NCBI RefSeq assembly: GCF_004519305.1
Contig: NZ_SOZA01000006.1
Coordinates: 62,001 to 126,000 of the forward strand
Origin: Pseudomonas sp. RIT623
GTDB lineage: Bacteria > Pseudomonadota > Gammaproteobacteria > Pseudomonadales > Pseudomonadaceae
Reading direction: 5' to 3'
DNA length: 64,000 nucleotides
Shown in pieces: positions 61,773 to 64,000 of the stretch. Position numbers and translations under genes: made by a program. Each line of letters begins with the position of its first letter. Position 1 is the first letter of the stretch. Under the pieces are notes generated by a model, which did no database searches, was not told the DNA's origin, and was given only the letters and a program-made list of their open reading frames with translations.

Positions 61773-62489
61773 ATGCTGGATACAGCCCAAGCCACGTTGC
61801 TCCCCCAGGACGAGACCGAGACCCTCTCGGAGCACGTCTTCCGCTGCATCCAGGCCGCCATCGTCAAGGGCGAGATCGCGCCGGGCAGCAAGATCTCCGA
61901 GCCGGAGCTGGCGCGTACCTATGGCATCAGCCGTGGCCCGCTGCGCGAGGCGATCCACCGCCTGGAAGGCCAGCGCCTGCTGGTGCGCGTGCCCCATGTC
62001 GGCGCGCGGGTGGTTTCGCTGAGTCATGTCGAACTGATCGAGCTGTACGAAATCCGTGAATCGCTTGAAGGCATGGCCTGTCGCCTGGCCGCCGAGCGCA
62101 TGAGCCAGGCCGCCATCGACGAGCTGCGCCAGGTGCTCGACACCCACGAGCGCGACGCCGCGTTCCAGGCCGGGCAGGGCTACTACCAGCAGGAAGGCGA
62201 CTACGACTTCCACTACCGAATCATCCAGGGCAGTGGCAACCAGACCCTGTACAAGATGCTCTGCGGCGAGTTGTACCAGCTGGTGCGCATGTACCGCATT
62301 CAGTTCTCCACCACGCCCAACCGTCCGCGCCAGGCCTTTGCCGAGCATCACCGCATCCTCGACGCCATCGAAGCCCGCGACGGCGAACTCGCAGAACTCC
62401 TGATGCGCCGCCACATCGGCGCGTCCAAGCGCAATATCGAGCGCCACTACCAGGGCGCCGACAACAATAGCCCACGAGGTGAGTCATGA
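61773..62489 (+). CDS. prpR: GntR-family (FCD) regulator of the methylcitrate operon
   Basis: 238-residue GntR regulator with winged helix at about 20-80 ('[26 protein letters not shown]') and FCD domain at about 90-225 ('[18 protein letters not shown]', '[15 protein letters not shown]') with metal-binding His residues. It overlaps prpB by 4 bp (ATGA), so it is co-transcribed with the 2-methylcitrate cycle genes. Two TGTCGACA-type palindromes flank its promoter, implying autorepression relieved by a propionate metabolite such as 2-methylcitrate. A GTG at 61761 is an alternative start. Confidence 0.88.
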   Translation: MLDTAQATLLPQDETETLSEHVFRCIQAAIVKGEIAPGSKISEPELARTYGISRGPLREAIHRLEGQRLLVRVPHVGARVVSLSHVELIELYEIRESLEGMACRLAAERMSQAAIDELRQVLDTHERDAAFQAGQGYYQQEGDYDFHYRIIQGSGNQTLYKMLCGELYQLVRMYRIQFSTTPNRPRQAFAEHHRILDAIEARDGELAELLMRRHIGASKRNIERHYQGADNNSPRGES

Positions 62490-63376
62490 CAGTCAAGAGC
62501 ACCCCCGGCCAGCGTTTCCGTGACGCGGTTGCCGCCGAACACCCGTTGCAGGTGGTCGGGACCATCAACGCCAACCACGCCCTGCTGGCCAAGCGCGCCG
62601 GCTTCAAGGCCATCTACCTGTCCGGCGGCGGGGTCGCCGCTGGTTCCCTGGGCTTGCCGGACTTGGGCATCAGCGGCCTGGACGACGTGCTCACCGACGT
62701 GCGGCGGATCACCGACGTGTGCGACCTGCCGCTGCTGGTGGATGTCGACACCGGTTTCGGCGCCTCGGCGTTCAACGTCGCGCGCACCGTGCGTTCGATG
62801 AGCAAGTTCGGCGCCGCGGCCATTCATATCGAAGACCAGGTCGGCGCCAAGCGCTGCGGTCACCGGCCGAACAAGGAGATCGTCTCGCAGCAGGAGATGG
62901 TCGACCGGATCAAGGCTGCCGTCGATGCCCGCACTGACGACAGCTTCGTGATCATGGCGCGCACCGACGCCCTGGCCGTCGAGGGCCTGAACGCTGCCCT
63001 GGACCGCGCCGCCGCCTGCATCGAGGCCGGCGCCGACATGATCTTCCCAGAAGCGATCACCGAGCTTTCGATGTACAAGATCTTCGCCGACCGGGTGAGG
63101 GCGCCGATCCTGGCCAATATCACCGAGTTCGGCGCTACGCCGCTGTACACCACTGAAGAGCTGGCCTCGGTGGATGTGTCGCTGGTGCTCTACCCGCTGT
63201 CGGCGTTCCGCGCCATGAACAAGGCCGCCGAGAACGTCTACACCGCGCTGCGCCGCGATGGCACGCAGAAGCACGTGATCGACACCATGCAGACCCGCAT
63301 GGAGCTCTACGACGCCATCGGCTACCACGCTTTCGAGCAGAGCCTCGATGCGTTGTTTGCGCAAAAAAAAGGTTGA
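62486..63376 (+). CDS. prpB: 2-methylisocitrate lyase
   Basis: 296-residue isocitrate-lyase-superfamily enzyme splitting 2-methylisocitrate into pyruvate and succinate in propionate catabolism. Signatures are '[19 protein letters not shown]', the metal/substrate site 'LVDVDTGFG', '[19 protein letters not shown]' with catalytic Cys 124, and '[13 protein letters not shown]'. The N-terminal '[21 protein letters not shown]' is typical of PrpB. It starts within the prpR stop and is followed by prpC after a 138-bp gap with a REP pair. Confidence 0.96.
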   Translation: MTVKSTPGQRFRDAVAAEHPLQVVGTINANHALLAKRAGFKAIYLSGGGVAAGSLGLPDLGISGLDDVLTDVRRITDVCDLPLLVDVDTGFGASAFNVARTVRSMSKFGAAAIHIEDQVGAKRCGHRPNKEIVSQQEMVDRIKAAVDARTDDSFVIMARTDALAVEGLNAALDRAAACIEAGADMIFPEAITELSMYKIFADRVRAPILANITEFGATPLYTTEELASVDVSLVLYPLSAFRAMNKAAENVYTALRRDGTQKHVIDTMQTRMELYDAIGYHAFEQSLDALFAQKKG

Positions 63377-63390
63377 GGCCGTGATGACCC

Positions 63391-63446
63391 ATCGCGGGGC
63401 CAGCCCGCTCCCACGTTCCCTGTAGGAGCCGGCTTGCCGGCGATAG
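63391..63446. repeat. REP inverted pair between prpB and prpC
   Basis: 'ATCGCGGGGCCAGCCCGCTC' faces 'GAGCCGGCTTGCCGGCGAT' across 'CCCACgttccctGTAG'. It is intra-operonic, as in the ABC operon at 22165. Confidence 0.78.
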
Positions 63447-63514
63447 GGGCACAACAGGCACCCCCGAATTAGCCAGAAAGACCTCGATAACAAATTCAAG
63501 AAAGGAGCAACACC

Positions 63515-64000
63515 ATGGCCGAAGCAAAAGTACTCAGTGGCGCTGGCCTGCGTGGCCAGGTGGCCGGGCAGACCGCACTTTCCACCGTCGGCCAGGCCGG
63601 CGCCGGCCTGACCTACCGCGGCTATGACGTGCGCGACCTGGCCGCAGGCGCCGAGTTCGAGGAAGTGGCCTACCTGCTGCTCTACGGCGAACTGCCGAGC
63701 AAGGCCGAGCTGGCCGACTACAAGCGCAAGCTCAAGGGCCTGCGCGACCTGCCGCAAGCGCTGAAAGAAGTGCTCGAGCGCATCCCGCGCGATGCACACC
63801 CAATGGACGTGATGCGCACCGGTTGCTCGGTACTCGGCACCCTGGAGCCGGAGTTGACCTTCGACGCCCAGCGCGACAAGACCGACCGCCTGCTGGCGCT
63901 GTTCCCGGCGGTGATGTGCTACTGGTACCGCTACACCCACCACGGCGTACGTATCGACTGCAGCAGCGACGAAGACACCCTCGGCGGCCACTTCTTGCAC
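63515..64000 (+). CDS. prpC: 2-methylcitrate synthase, 5' part (cut by window end)
   Basis: The first 162 codons of a citrate-synthase-family enzyme, starting ATG 63515 with 'AAGGAG' 7 bases upstream. The N-terminus 'GLRGQVAGQTALSTVGQAGAGLTYRGYDVRDLAAGA' and 'EVAYLLLYGELPSKAEL' are typical of PrpC. It condenses propionyl-CoA with oxaloacetate. The catalytic His residues and C-terminal domain lie beyond the window. The identity as PrpC rather than GltA rests on the sequence and on prpR-prpB just upstream. Confidence 0.93.
   Translation, partial: MAEAKVLSGAGLRGQVAGQTALSTVGQAGAGLTYRGYDVRDLAAGAEFEEVAYLLLYGELPSKAELADYKRKLKGLRDLPQALKEVLERIPRDAHPMDVMRTGCSVLGTLEPELTFDAQRDKTDRLLALFPAVMCYWYRYTHHGVRIDCSSDEDTLGGHFLH

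Overview
The window is a chromosomal segment of a fluorescent Pseudomonas, most likely the P. putida group. The base composition is high in G+C. Intergenic gaps carry short palindromes of the 'GTAGGAGC..GGCTTGCCGGCGA' REP type. Gene order follows what I recall of P. putida: a McpA-type receptor, aer-1 with its partner GGDEF/EAL gene, tig-clpP-clpX-lon-hupB-ppiD, cysB/cysH/pabB, then prpR-prpB-prpC. There is no phage, insertion sequence, CRISPR array or rRNA. The species call rests on recognition and has not been checked by alignment.

Layout. 1-9.1 kb: a chemoreceptor with the amino-acid dCache motif, a LysR/PACE efflux pair, a lipoprotein, a GNAT enzyme, an isochorismatase-like hydrolase facing an HD-domain protein, and GlxA-type and GntR regulators. 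8.3-14.5 kb: a dctA-gntR unit, a small XRE regulator, and the aer / PAS-GGDEF-EAL motility pair. 14.5-19.3 kb: one 1603-residue protein with leucine-rich repeats and a C-terminal NEL-type E3 ubiquitin ligase domain, the most unusual single gene here. 19.4-25.3 kb: an Lrp-type regulator, an amino-acid ABC importer, ornithine cyclodeaminase and a CtlX-type hydrolase, readable as uptake and conversion of citrulline/arginine-type compounds to ornithine and then proline. 25.5-36.3 kb: folD, a tRNA cluster (Arg, His, Leu, His), and the proteostasis block, with sigma-32-like promoters before lon and perhaps clpX.

36.3-54.9 kb: a housekeeping mosaic including a patatin-like protein, CHAD protein, thioesterase, Mpo1-like protein, second chemoreceptor, TatD, an MltF-like lytic transglycosylase, DoxX, GreB, the YbbP/YbbA exporter divergent from TesA, an L,D-transpeptidase, the OprI lipoprotein, DAHP synthase, a PanE-like reductase and a universal stress protein. 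54.9-58.3 kb: cysB, cysH and pabB. 58.4-61.5 kb: a three-gene operon of a periplasmic retropepsin-like protein, a membrane transglutaminase-like protein with no cysteine at all, and an ATP-grasp ligase. This is the best candidate for an under-described system. 61.7 kb to the end: the 2-methylcitrate operon, cut within prpC.

Regulation visible in the sequence includes paired palindromes upstream of prpR, GGT-N3-ACC sites upstream of dctA, a near-perfect 16-bp palindrome upstream of the XRE gene, long inverted repeats before doxX and the ABC binding-protein gene, and many intrinsic terminators. Start codons were chosen from Shine-Dalgarno spacing and family N-termini. Several differ from the longest possible reading frame.
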